In this document: piece by piece, positions 13,152 through 24,374 of the stretch | How the letters are laid out: every line of letters begins with the position of its first letter | Position numbering within the stretch: the first letter of the stretch is position 1 | NCBI GenBank assembly: GCA_030704615.1 | Contig: CM060734.1 | Span: 29,590,042-29,654,041, forward strand | Direction of reading: 5' to 3' | Origin: Takakia lepidozioides | Lineage: Eukaryota; Streptophyta; Takakiopsida; Takakiales; Takakiaceae | Length of the DNA: 64,000 nucleotides | The notes under the pieces: model-generated | Seen by the model: only the letters and a program-made list of their open reading frames with translations | Database searches by the model: none | What the model was told of the DNA's origin: nothing | Program-made: the position numbers and the translations under genes

Positions 13152-13299
13152 CTATCCCAAGCAGTGTGGACACAACCAATCTCCGTCAGGAACCTTCTCA
13201 AGAGGTGGTGTCAAGCATCCCATATGCCAACCCCTTGAGCATCGATCACACACCAGCATGGTGGCTGCCCCTTTGGCAGACCCACAGAGCATGCTCCTC
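13152..13299 (-). pseudogene. C-terminal PHD finger fused to the integrase frame
   Basis: The frame that carries the integrase C-terminal barrel continues without interruption into S-X2-C-X11-C-X2-C-X4-H-X2-C-X14-C-X2-C (13295-13161), with VCDRCSRGWHMGC in the middle and WLCPHC at the end. This is the C4HC3 PHD pattern, with seven of eight zinc ligands kept. The first Cys is a Ser (AGC, one base from TGC). PHD fingers read histone H3 tails, and the Trp before His is typical. In this position it could tether integration to chromatin, as chromodomains do in chromoviruses (inference). Confidence 0.85.
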
Positions 13300-14500
13300 A
13301 AACCTGCAGGTACCACTGTCAAGTTTGGGTCAACTCTGCCATCGACATTGGGAAGGTGACATGGCGCACAATTACGCACATGGTCCTTCCAAGTCTTGCC
13401 ATCCCGACCCTCTAAGATCAGGACCCCTGAGGGCAACACCTCTCGAACTCTCAGAATAACACGCCCTGTAATAACATCCAGAGTCGTAGGAGCAGTCTGC
13501 TGCAAATAAACATAGTCACCAGGGCTAAACCTCCGAACCCCAGGACGATATCCTCCACCACGTATAGTGGCATACCTCAACGTATCACGGTGCTGTGCAA
13601 TGCAAGGTTCTCAAAAGCCATGGGCATGACTTTCTTGAACAACTCTGCACGCTGATCACATGCACGTACCCACACGTCCGGATTGTCAAGGTTAAGGACT
13701 TGAGTAGTGTCCCTACGAATGGCTGCAGGCAAATCTGGCTCTCGGCCAAAGAGAAGGAAATATGGTGAGAAGAGGCAAGTGATGCTTGTTTGCTGAACCT
13801 GTAGCCCATGGCTAACCAAGGAACCTGAAGATCCCAATCTCCTAGGTGTCCCTTCTGCAAGCCATACTTGCGCAAACCCCTCTTCACCGTCTGAACAACT
13901 CTCTCTGCTAAGCCATCGGCCTCAGGATGATCCCGAGAAGTGGTGCGGTGGTCTATCAAGGCTTTATCACACAAAGCCTGAAACTCCCCCAAAAATCTTC
14001 TCCCTTGGTCCGTGAGTACCTCAGCTGGAGCACCAAATCGGCTAAGCACACGATCCAAAGAATGCATACGCAGCCCCTCACTAGCCTTGTCAGGCAATGG
14101 AACAACTCAATCCACTTAGAGAAGTGCTCCACCATCACAACACATATCTGTGGTGGCGCATAGTCAGTGGCAACGGTCCTGCGAAGTCAAAAGACTCACC
14201 TGTAGCCCAATCCCATGATTGGTAAAGGATGCAACGTGGTGTAGGGGCGTTGAATGAAGCACGCACCCTGTCACACACCATGCACCTAGCCACGAACTGT
14301 TGCACCTCTGTATGCATACCACGCCACCAATACTGCCCCTGCAGTAAACTGTGAGTGAGTCGCACTCCAAAATGCCCCAACTCCTCATGGTGCATGCCGC
14401 ACTAACCGTGCACGCTGTGTGGGGTGAGGCACAATCCTCACACGACCATCCTCCCACACTCGAAGTAGGTGTATCCCCTCCCACTTGAACCTCTTGGCTC
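13300..14500 (-). pseudogene. Ty3 integrase, frameshifted
   Basis: Integrases insert the cDNA by a DDE-catalysed strand transfer. Seen here are an N-terminal zinc-binding module (HHEELGHFG and CMVC near 14390-14270), the first catalytic Asp in SFDFAGPLP (14188), the second in EVLTDQGRRFLGEF (14010), and the Glu in DGLAERVVQTVK (13905), 34 residues after the second Asp, as expected for D,D-35-E enzymes. FGREPDLPA follows, then the C-terminal barrel with FSPGDYVYLQQTAPTTLDV (from about 13530). Two or three frame changes break the gene (near 14100, 13800 and 13580). There is no chromodomain. A PHD finger takes its place. Confidence 0.88.
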
Positions 14501-15300
14501 GTTGCAGGATCCGATCCTCTCCCTGGCAGTCACAGTGGCTGTCGTGTCTCCCGTGCGGAGGTAGTCCAACACAGCCGAATCCTCATGTATATCTCTGGCA
14601 CCACCTGGCTCATCACTAGCCTCAGGGTCCTCAGACACTCCGTCTACAGTCATCCTGTTGTAGGTCCAACCTGACCTCCCGATGCAAAGATACACAAAAA
14701 ATGACAGATGCGTGCCATCCCGACACCATTCCTCGTCGTATCTCACCATGCCACCGGCCTCATGTCGTCATCCTGTTGGCTCAGTGCATGGATTGCGCCT
14801 CAAATCCATCCGCATCCCTATTGACCAAACTCGGTCGATGACACACCTGAACATGTCTCGTCATGCTCATCCACCGTTTAGCACGAGAGGCAAAGCCATT
14901 CCTGCAAGCCTCAGGAACCGCCGTATACGTCGTCTCTCTCTAGTAGTAGACATAGGTCAAGCAATGTCAAGCTCCCAATTGCCCTTCGTAACTGCAACCT
15001 AAGTCCAGCAGACTTAGAGGTAGAGGACGCGTCCCGTGGTTGCTATGCCGCACCTCTTGAGCAGTACTCCCTGCCTGCTCAGTCAATGACAAGGCCTCAT
15101 CCTGCCCCATCATCTCATCCTTGAGGACCTCCATCACAGCCGCCTTGGCTTGCCAACTCCCTCTGAACCTCGACACCTCCCATGTGTGCCATGGATGCCT
15201 GCACCCCGTGGTCCTCACATGCTCGCCCCCACTCACTGCCTGTACCGTCTCGGTAGGCAGGAGAGGACCATTGAGGGAAGTGTACTCCGCACTCTACATT
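14450..15300 (-). other. Unassigned part of the Ty3 element, where RT/RNase H would be expected
   Basis: I looked for YxDD or FxDD and for RNase H signatures in three minus frames and saw none. At about 850 bp the stretch is too short for both domains. Near 14660-14500 it reads as an acidic linker (for example SEDPEASDEPGGARDIHEDS) leading into the integrase N-terminus. It is best explained by an internal deletion of RT-RH or by very advanced decay. Confidence 0.5.
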
Positions 15301-16270
15301 GCTCAGCCAGAGCCAAGCTGATAATCCAGGTCAAGCAATTGAGATCCATTGCTTGCCCCAACACTTGACGACGTGATGCCTCAGAAAGAGACGACACCGC
15401 TGTGGTACCAGTGGTAAACCCATTGCCCGCTCACTCGTCAGCATTAGGCTCCACTAACTGCTGCAACTGAGCATCCCACAGGAGGCCAGTCCACTATCCG
15501 GAAAGCATGCGATCTGGGAAGCTGAGCAGTGTAGGTAATGCTGCTCGTGGTTGACCCACCTTGTTGACCACTGCCAAAGGCGATGTGGTCATCGTGTCTC
15601 ACACGCTGAGACTGCTCCCCTCCCATGTGCCAGAATGTTATCCACTGTGAGATTGTGCTGGCCGCTGCAACCCCATCAAATGCACTCTTGAGCAGCGCGG
15701 GTGGCATCAAGTAGTCCACCATAGCCATGGACGATGAGCCCGTGGACCCCACTGTAGCTGCATCTAGCAACACTGCTGACCCAAGCCACGACCGACTTGA
15801 TGCACACTGGCCATCCCACCCTGGCTCGAGAATCGCCCATCCACACATTCTCCAAGATGTATGCGGTGGAGATACAGCTTGATTGAAGCTGCAAGTGGCG
15901 CAAAAACCCGCACCATCTCCCAAACAGACCCGACCTCGAGTCTCGCAATCCATTGTCATGCCCGGCTGAATGAATGCCCTTGGCAGGGCCAACCTGCCAC
16001 TATACCAGATCAATGGAGCACAACCGCTCCAAATCCTGCGCCCCCAGCACGACGAAATGTCTGCTGGCAAGGCCTGCTGATATCCACGATTGCCAGACAC
16101 CGACAACAACTCAGGGTACCGCTGCACAACTGAGCAACATGGCGAAGTTGAAACGCGTCGTGCAGTCTCATCCTCTCCACATACAAGTAACGCCAAACTC
16201 GTACACCTGCTTGTAACACAGTAGCCAATCCGGTGTGATCCCGCCAAACAAGTCCAGAAGACAATGCCTT
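15300..16270 (-). pseudogene. Cytosine-5 DNA methyltransferase domain inside the Ty3 pol region
   Basis: C5-MTases transfer a methyl group from SAM to cytosine. Their ordered motifs are visible here in the correct order, scattered over the three minus frames: motif I LLDLFGGI (16260-16237), then GLATVLQAGVRVWRYLYVE after a one-base shift; motif IV VAGWPCQGHS with the catalytic PCQ (16000-15971); motif VI AYILENV with ENV (15864-15844); LLDAATVGS near motif VIII (about 15768); motif IX EPNADE (15451-15434) followed by a TGA; and motif X RRQVLGQAMDLN (15373-15338). Spacing fits a domain of about 320 residues. The target-recognition region is short, as in compact retroelement-borne MTases. Frameshifts and stops make this copy inactive, but the catalytic residues themselves survive. 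It lies between protease and integrase. RT was not seen. Alternative explanations are weak because six motifs line up in order. Confidence 0.85.
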
Positions 16271-16629
16271 CATCATGGATACTGCCACACAATAGGTGTG
16301 GTGTCCAATGGAGACAATTGAGGTGGGCCCTGGTGCAATCCCCACACTCTCCTCCTCTCCTGACGGTACAAAAAGCCTCCACCCGGCTTGTTGACACCCG
16401 TCGATCAGCATCTCGCTGCAAATCCTTGCTCGGCCCACAATGGAGTCTGAGCAACCATGGTAGCAACTCCGCCATACCATACATGTCATCCTACTCTCCC
16501 GGAGGGGTACCATCCTCTGAATGAGCATTGCCCTCAAGCAACTTTCTAGGCCAACTCACTGCCGCTGTGAATGCTGTGCTAGTGTCGGCATCTTGCTTCG
16601 CTGGGCAACCGCAACTCCTCCTATGAACG

Positions 16630-17010
16630 TCACAGGGAGCTACACACGCCGGCCCTCCCCTGACTGCCATGCAAGCCTATAGGAAGCTGACTCCTCCCAA
16701 AAATCAAGGGGAAGCCCATGGGGTACAACACTGCCCCACCAACCAGGACATCGTATGAGACTGCGTCTGTCACAATGGCCTTGGCTCGCATCACTGAGCC
16801 ATCTGTAGGGTGATCCGGCCGTAGTCTTATAGCCAACTCACACCGTGTCATGCCCCGAGCCTGCTCCGATCCTCCCAGAGACGTCTGTATCTGGAAAGGA
16901 CAAGGCTCCATATCCGCCTCCGTGAGGCCCAAGCCTGCAATAGCAGCTCTGCCAGCATCAATGGCTGAGCTCCCGAGTCCAACAAGACCCGTAGTGGCCG
17001 GTACCTATTG
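16630..17010 (-). pseudogene. Retroviral-type aspartic protease, frameshifted
   Basis: The minus strand reads VLLDSGAQPLML, with the catalytic D-S-G-A at 16979-16965. After a shift it continues as GLTEADMEPCPFQIQTSLGG and later SYDVLVGGAVLYPMGF, the position of the family's conserved ILG-type strand. It would cleave the gag-pol precursor. It directly precedes the methyltransferase domain with no visible boundary, so the methyltransferase was probably part of the same polyprotein. Confidence 0.7.
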
Positions 17011-17513
17011 CCCTTGCCGCGGGTCCACTCAAACAGAAAATGTCATCCTGGTTGTCTAACATGACAACTCCAGGTGTCACCATGGGCGCCTCAATGGCTG
17101 GCCTAGCTGGCAGCTCCATCAACCTGGCAGCTGCAGCTTGCCATGGCGCCGCCGTGGCAGTCTTGACCCTCAAATCCGAGGATCCCTCCGCACTACACCT
17201 CCCAATATCTCCGCAGAAGATGAAGTAACCTCCCCACTCTCAATAGTGTAGCTGCCAGCCTGAATACCTCAGCTGGTTTTACCCCCGGCGTCGCAATCAT
17301 GGTAGCCGAGAACAATGGAGTCTGGCACACAGATATATGGCCGCTCCTAGCAGCACACTAGCTGACGCAGCCTTGGCAACACTAGGTAGTGGTGCTACCC
17401 GTGTAGCTCTCCCAAATGGCATAGTAACCTCCGCCTCGGTAACGTCGGGCGAGAACTAGGTGCCAGGCGATGGCGTCGACACTGTCTCCGCCAATGTGAA
17501 TGACTGAGGAAGC

Positions 17514-19204
17514 CTAGCCTGACGGCTTGCCTCCCCATGCTGTGGATCCAACTCCACCTCTGCGCACTCGTGGCTCAGGAACTCGTGCTGCTCCTCGAGT
17601 CACGGCTGCAGCAGACTCCACCTGCACTAGTGGTAGTGCTGCTCCACACATGAATCCAATGCCTCCCATATCTCCTCCCTCAGGAGCAGGAGGTGGACCA
17701 TCCGGCCTTAGAGCCGGTACCACCTGAGTTGTAGCCATGGCAGCGAGCCTCTGCTCTAGCTGCTGAAGCCGGTTGGCCATGCCTTGGTCAACACCCTGAC
17801 CTCCGCGTCCTTGGCCACGTTGAGCTTGCCCTTGGCCTACACCTCGTGGCTGGCCACCTCGTCCTCTCTGGGCTGCTCCACCTCGCCCCCGGCCACCATT
17901 GTTCCCTTGGAACTGGCCTGGGCGCAACTCAGGATGCAAACCATAACACTGGGCCTCTCCATGCCCGTGCTTGCCACAATGCCCACACTGCAACTGTGCA
18001 GGCTGTGCATGTGCCGACCCTTTGCCTCCCTCTGGGCAATCCTTCTTGACATGGGGTCCTCCACATGTCCAGCACACCACCTCTGCCCGTTGTTGGCCAG
18101 CAAATGAAGGGAGAGACCCCTGCATCTGAGGTCCTCTCTGCCTTCCCTGAGCTTCACCTGAGCCCCCTTGTTGCCTTGAGCACGTTGAGGTAGTGGTTGG
18201 CTAGGAGCACCACTACCCCATGGTGTCTCCTTAGCAAATCCCACCATGACCACTCGTTCCTCCACCATGTTGAGCTCTATCCGTTCTGCCAGCAAAAACA
18301 CATTTGCTAAGGTGGGTTGGGCCGCTTGCAGGAGAGTTGCATCCTGCACCCTTCTCCTCAGCTCCTTATCCAATATCCCATACCAGAATTGGACTGCCTG
18401 AGCTTCCATAACCCCTTGGGTTACATTTATCAAGCGCCTCATGCGAGTGAAAGCCTCCCTCAAGCTCTCGGTCGGCTTCCGTTGGAACTCTTGCAAGCTC
18501 CGCAACTTCTCTGTCCTCACCCCTTGGTAGTTCCCTCTCAACTCTTCGAAGAACTCCACAACAGGGTTGAAGGCAGGCACGGGTGCTAGTGCTGGTGCGG
18601 TAGTGGCTTGGGTGGATGTCGTAGCTACTGTACCACCAGTCCCACTAGTTCCACTGCTACTTGCTGAAGCTGCCGGTGCAGCGGCAGGTGTAGCCACTGC
18701 CCTCGTGGCTCTAGTGCCCCTAGTGATGGAGACATAGTCGGGTGACCAGTACATCCTCCACTCCTCGATCTCAACCTCATGCCCCCGCCTGAACTCATGG
18801 TAATCATCCATAGGCGGCCCCTCAAGGTGCTGAAACAGCCCTTTCCATGCCATGAACGGCGTAAATAATTGTGGATTGCGCATTTGCTGCAAATCACACC
18901 AACTATCAAACTCTTGGATAAAATCATCCAACTCGATGGCGCCCACCGCCCCAGAGTACCTTCGTGGCCCCTTGGTAGCTCCATACATCTCCTCCATTGT
19001 GTCCCACAACAATGGCAAAGAAACAACTTGCACCGCCGGTATGAGTCCTCCTGATTCACAATCCGAATCAGAACCTTCCGTGGAAGACACAGGAGGTGAA
19101 GGTGGCCTAAACCGCACACCTCGTCTCGTGTACCCACTAGTATCGCTAGTGCTCGAACCGGCACTGTTCCCAGCAACTAGTGGCACCTCCGTGTTGACAC
19201 TCAA
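17514..19204 (-). pseudogene. gag: Ty3 gag (capsid and nucleocapsid), one frameshift
   Basis: Starting with ATG at 19204, the frame runs to about 18130 and includes an acidic, Ser/Thr-rich N-terminus and a Retrotrans_gag-like capsid core with REAFTRMRRLINVTQG and AVQFWYGILDKELRRRVQ. A one-base shift near 18130 moves the reading into a second frame (18125-17514). This contains two CCHC zinc knuckles: CWTCGGPHVKKDC (18074-18036, CX2CX3HX4C) and CGHCGKHGHGEAQC (17987-17946, CX2CX4HX4C). A Gly/Arg/Gln-rich RNA-binding stretch follows. Gag packages the RNA, and the knuckles bind nucleic acid. Coding quality is much better here than in the following pol region. Confidence 0.85.
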
Positions 19205-19929
19205 CCGGTCATGAACATGTCCCTAACTCCCTCTCCACAAGGTAACCGGGTAGAGAACCTGTTGCGGCTTATGGTTTGGAATACTAAGTTCCTAACATAG
19301 CCTACACATGTACCTGCATCCACCGCAAGCACTCCTATGGTTGGCTGGTCATCACCTCCAACCTCACCATAGGAGAAACAATGATGGTCTGGCTGGTCAT
19401 CACCCCAGCCTCACCATCGACAGCATGCTCTAGGACTGGCCGGTGATCAAATCCGGACCAATCACCTATAAAAACAAGCGCCCACACAAAACTAGCATGG
19501 CGCACAGTCAAGCATGCAGGTATGAAGGGGATCCAAACACAAGAAATCAGAACGACAACTCCCCCACACCAAAAACAACTCCACGGTGTTGCTCCTGCAA
19601 GGACACCCCAGCCCAAACCCGGACTGACTCTTGCCTCCACCTACGGAAAGGTCTTGGCCTAATGAGAGGGTGGAAACTACGAGGAAGAGAAGCTAAAACA
19701 ATGCCTAACCCCAGCATGCCCTCATCCCAACACTCTTCCTCTCCTCTCTTCCCTCACTTGCATGACCATGGGAATATCATGAAGATACTCCTCAAACCGC
19801 CCTCCACGAGCTTCAAAATTCGGCCTTCCAGCCCACATGCCAGTCCTTAGGCAGTCCACCAGTGCCTCCACGAGTCAGCACAGGCCGTCCACAGGTCAAC
19901 ACGGGCCACCACAGACCAGCACAGACCCA
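19205..19929. other. Leader side of the Ty3 element, no gene seen
   Basis: Upstream of gag on the minus strand. I searched for a primer-binding site and an LTR copy matching 12720-12892 and found none. TTGGCTGGTCATCACC-like segments recur at about 19331-19360 and 19388-19410. Confidence 0.4.
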
Positions 19930-21060
19930 CACACCTCACTGGTCACAGCCGTCACAGTCCCGCAGGCCACTGGGCACAGCCTGTCACAGCCCCGCATAGC
20001 CCGTCACAGCCCCACAGGCCACTGGGCACAGCCTGTCACAGCCCCTCACAGCCCGTCACAGCTCGCCACAGCCCTCACAGCCCCAAAGGCCTCAGGCACG
20101 GCCTGACACAGCCCCTCACAGCCCGTCACAGCCCCAAAGGCCTCAGGCACGGCTTGTCACAGCCCCTCACAGCCCCAAAGGCCACGAGCACAGCCTGTCA
20201 CAGCTCCGCACAGCCCGTCACAGCCCCACAGGCCTCAGGCACGGCCTGACACAGCACCTCACAGCCCGTCACAGCCCCAAAGGCCTCAGGTACGGCCTGT
20301 CACAGCCCCTCACAGCCCATCACAGCCCCCAAGGCCACCGGCGTAGCCCGTCACAGGCCCTCACATCCCCCGAAGGCCACCGGCGCAGCCCGGCACAGCC
20401 CGTCACAGCCCTGAAGGCCACCGGCGCAGCCCGACACAGCCCCTCACAGCCCCAAAGGCCTTAGGCACGGCCTGACACAGCCCCTCACAGCCCGTCACAG
20501 CCCCAAAGGCCTCAGGCACGGCCTGTCACAGCCCCTCACAGCCCGTCACAGCCTCAAAGGCCTCAGGCACGGCCTGTCACAGCCCCTCACAGCCCATCAC
20601 AGCCCAAAGGCCATGGGCACAGCCTGTCAGAGCCCCTCACAGCCCCACAGCCACTGGGCACAGCCCGTCACAGCCCCACAGGCCTGGGCACAGCCTGTCA
20701 CAGCCCCTCACAGCCCGTCACAGCCCCACAGGCCTCAGGCACGGCATGACACAGCCCCTCACAGCCCGTCACAGCCCCAAAGGCCTCAGGCACGGCCTGT
20801 CACAGCCCTCACAGCCCCTCACAGCCCCAAAGGCCATGGGCACAGCCTGTCACAGCCCTCACAGCCCGTCACAGCCCCACAGGCCACTGGGCACAGCCTG
20901 TCACAGCCCCTCACAGCCCCAAAGGCCACGGGCACAGCCTATCACAGCCCCTCACAGCCCCACAGGCCTCAGGCACGGCCTGACACAGCCCGTCACAGCC
21001 CGTCACAGCCCCAAAGGCCTCAGGCACAGCCCGTCACAACCCCATCCATGGCCACTCTGG
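19930..21060. repeat. Minisatellite, about 51-bp unit built from 10-bp TCACAGCCCC steps
   Basis: The unit combines CCTCAGGCACGGCCTG with two to four TCACAGCCC(C/G) steps and a CCCAAAGG. It recurs about 20 times with variable step number. Because many units are 51 bp (17 codons), long plus-strand open stretches of the type PQARPVTAPHSPSQP appear. I consider these a by-product of the repeat and not a gene. It lies just outside the gag 5' side. Confidence 0.85.
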
Positions 21061-21529
21061 CAGTTTAGCCATTTCTCCAAGGGGTTTAGCCACGCCAAGC
21101 TAGGGTTTGTGTCTCTTGGACTCTAGGCTTCTTTCCACCGAGCTATGGCGGCTGTGAGGAAATCAGCAAGGTATTCTTGCTCTTTCGGCTCCCACACACC
21201 ACCATAGTAGCCCTAAGCCATGAGGTGGTTGTCACAAACCAAGCCTTCTTTATCACTTAGCCTCCCCAAACACGCCACTAAACTCAATGGCAAACAACCA
21301 AGCCCTGCTGGTTCCCAGCCCTTATGAGCACTCATTCAAGCACTCTCCTTGGCCATAGCATCTGTCTTAGAGCCTATTCCAACCCCCTACACTTGCTGCT
21401 TCAAGAGTTGCGCTCTCTTCAAGCTTGAAGTTGAAACCCCAACTCACATAGGCCCTACAAGTGCTTTTCTTTCACTCCAAGTGGAAACCAGCCCTAGACC
21501 TTCCGTTCTAGCTCTCTAAAGCTTGAAAA

Positions 21530-21925
21530 CAAGAGCCTCAATGGGCTGAAGGCATGCTCCACACATGCCCCACTCTCACCATCAGAGAATCAGCTCCTTT
21601 GCTTCATTTCTTGCACCCACAAACCTGAAAATACAAGCTTCAGCAGGTTGAAAGTATGCTCCACATGCCCTACAGGGAAACCAGCCCCTTCCTTCCTTTC
21701 TTGCACTCCCACACTTGAAAGTGCAAGCCTTCACCAGGCTGATAGCATGCTCCACACATGCATTGCCCTCACATAAGGGAAGTCAGCCCTTCCCTCTTCC
21801 TTGCTTGCCCTCCAAGCTTGAAGATGGAAGCTTCAATGAGCTGAATACATGCTCCACACATGCAACCTCTTCACACAAGAGATATCAGCCCCATATCTTG
21901 GCTCCTTGGCTCCTTGATGCTCTCT
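21530..21925. repeat. Imperfect tandem repeat, about 100-bp unit, four copies
   Basis: Each unit contains a variant of GGCTGAAGGCATGCTCCACACATGC, a CCCTT/CTCTTC block, ATCAGCCC, CTTGC and a CTTGAA(A/G) segment, at about 21541, 21640, 21735 and 21836. Divergence is high. There is no coding sense in either strand. Confidence 0.7.
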
Positions 21926-24374
21926 AAGACAAGACTAAGCACTACACAGCCTTTGCCAAGCTCCTGAAACCCTAAGGCTTACATTTCCAGCCACAAGACA
22001 CTTCTCTTGTGGTGCAATAGCTCTTCTTCCAAGCTCTGAAACCCTAGGTGTACATTCCATGGCCTTGCCGCACCTCTTAGCTCCTGTTCCAGCCCTGCTC
22101 TTGCCATGACAAGAGCCCTCTCAATACTGAAGGTCGAGATTGAAACCCAATCTCACCATACTCCACAAAGTGCACGATTTGCCCCAAGCCAAATCAGCCC
22201 TTTTGCTTGGTCTTGCAATCCTTCACACAATGAAAGCTCGCATTCCCAAGTCCAGTTCTCAGCTTTGCCACCAAAGCCACTATAACCTGCTCTTGACTGG
22301 TCCTCTTCCCAATCGTGCTTGCTCATGCATGTATACAATCTGAAACCATCAAGGTGCTCTGGAATTACCTGCAGCATGGTGCTTTCATCTCTGAAGCTGA
22401 AGATCGAATGCCAAGGTCTACCACCTCGTAACCCACATCGCCTCCGCTTCTAACAACCAAGAGCTCCACGGTGCTCCTTGCATAACAACTTGGTTTCTCT
22501 CATTCTCAAGCAAAAACCACAAGTGCTACAACTAACTCGTATCTGGCACTCACAGATACGAGCTGATCTTTCTCGAGTGATAAAGAAGAAGAATACAAGC
22601 ACGAGCTCACAAATCTGAAGCATAAACTCATGCATATATAACCTCATCACTCAAATACAAGTCAAGCCAAGTGCACCCCACGCCATGGGGAATCCACACT
22701 ACGGCGCCATAGCTAGGCGCAGTGAGGCTCAACTCGAGAAAGATGAGCCTCCCGCGCTTGCCGTGAAGATAACCACTCCAGGGCCTAAATCTGCCTTGAC
22801 CCCTGGATTGACACTTGGGCCAATCCCAAATATCAATATGTAAAAACTAGCTATTTCTTAGCTAGTTTCACACTAGTGGTAAAATAACTTGACAAGATCA
22901 TTTGATCTAGTACAATATGCAAACATGGGGCGTCCCACATGGATGATCTGGAATCTTTGATACAAAAAAAAAGATTTCAAGTACGGATTGCAAAAATAGA
23001 GTTGAGTTGAGATCTGACTCTACTAGTTGACTAATATGATTCATTCGAATAAAGATCAGCAAACTCAGACGAATCTCTCGCCTTGCATTTACAAATAAAA
23101 TAATAGGACCTTGTGAGTCGAGAAGAAAACCGAAAAAATGTACCTAGGCTCAGCCATATGAGCTCTGCTCCTTAGGTCCCAACTAAAGTCACTTATCATT
23201 CAAAATCTATATTCTTATTTTCTTCCTTGCTTCCGCCTCCAAGGTTCTGACCTCAACCTATTCCATCATTTTGATGGTGGTTTACGGGCTCTCTTTGCTC
23301 ACTAGAGCATTGGCTCCTATTTTTACCAATTTGCTTTCCCTACCTTCCGGCTTGGTGGAATCGGCACAAAATGATATGACATTTTAGTCAGATTAATTAA
23401 CTGTAAGTCAAAATAAAAATGGTTAGTCGAAATTTGTATTATCATAAGTTTGTGTGACAAAACCTTGGACTACAAATCGTACTTTAGTGAATTGATATTT
23501 TTTGTGCATGACAACATTGGACAAAAACTTATTTTGGAAATGTTCAATGACAACAGTTTGCGTGACAAAACTTGGGACAACACCTGGTCCAAAAAATATT
23601 ATCTAGTGGTATCCACGAACTTTAAGATATAGGCTATATCATGCATTAAAATATGTCCATTGTCTTTTATAACATTTCACTGTGTATCTATACATTATAC
23701 ATCTTCGCAATTCTTTATCACGTCTTGTTTAAATTCATGCAACTCATTTATGATGACTATGTTGTTTGCTGCCAAAAAAACACGTATCTTTAAATAATCT
23801 CAGAGTTCTCTCATGACCCCATCGTGTGAGATCAAAATAGACATCATGTTTGTGTATATGATAGAAGACATATTGTTTGAGTTTTGTGCACGAAGTTATA
23901 ACAGTGTTTGATGATGACAACTATTGCCTTACAAATATCTAGTACGGAAAAGTGCGAATGAATAAGGTATGTGCCAATCTAAATAAGATATTAAGTAATA
24001 AGGTATCAAAAATTTCAAATTAAACATATGCAACTCATATATTGAATTCTAAGATTTACCATTATAAACTCATTCGATTGAAAGTTCAATTTTTTTTTGC
24101 ACGTCCAAACAAAATTTTGTCAAATTGTGAGGAGTGGACCATTAATCCAAAATTGAATGTTAATTAATCATTGTCGTATTCAAAACATCCATCCAATGAT
24201 TACAATAAGTGTTAACTTTTTCTATTAGTTATTTTTCTTTTTTGTTTGACTCCTCAAATTTGACGAAGGCAATGTTTAAACTATTAGAAAATTGCTATTC
24301 CTACCTTAAGAATTTGATCTTGGATAAATTTTAATCAATTCTAAAAAAACTTATAAATATGTTGTGGTTGAACT
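21926..24374. other. Intergenic DNA, GC-mixed then AT-rich
   Basis: 21926-22830 is CT-rich repeat-like DNA continuing the style of the preceding repeats. 22831-24374 is AT-rich with no ORF of recognisable family. Nothing else is supported. Confidence 0.4.

Larger units (their letters stand above)
12893..19204 (-). mobile_element. Ty3/gypsy retrotransposon carrying a DNA methyltransferase and a PHD finger (decayed)
   Basis: On the minus strand, from high to low coordinates, the order is: gag with two zinc knuckles (19204-17514), an aspartic protease with a DSGA active site (about 17010-16630), a cytosine-5 DNA methyltransferase (about 16270-15300), an unassigned stretch (15300-14450), an integrase (about 14500-13300), a PHD finger (13295-13161) and a possible polypurine tract and LTR. 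Reverse transcriptase and RNase H are not recognisable. Reading frames shift many times, so this copy is inactive. Integrase downstream in a gag-pol of this type indicates Ty3/gypsy. Cytosine methyltransferase capture by retrotransposons is known from dinoflagellates and charophyte algae. The local GC content is well above the AT-rich flank. Confidence 0.85.

Noticed and set aside
13054-13459. Plus-strand open frames opposite the integrase and PHD region
   Set aside because: They are antisense to a frame with clear integrase and PHD motifs.
15444-16484. A single 346-codon minus-strand ORF as one real protein
   Set aside because: Only parts of it match the methyltransferase. Motifs I, IV and VI lie in other frames, so the ORF is a frameshifted patchwork and not a gene.
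19837-21126. Long plus-strand open stretches rich in Pro, Gln, Ser and Ala
   Set aside because: They arise from the 51-bp minisatellite, which is open in several frames. There is no start context or domain.
12720-22870. A complete pair of LTRs for the Ty3 element
   Set aside because: I compared 12720-12892 with the gag-upstream side up to about 22870 and saw no direct repeat, so only one putative LTR edge is reported.
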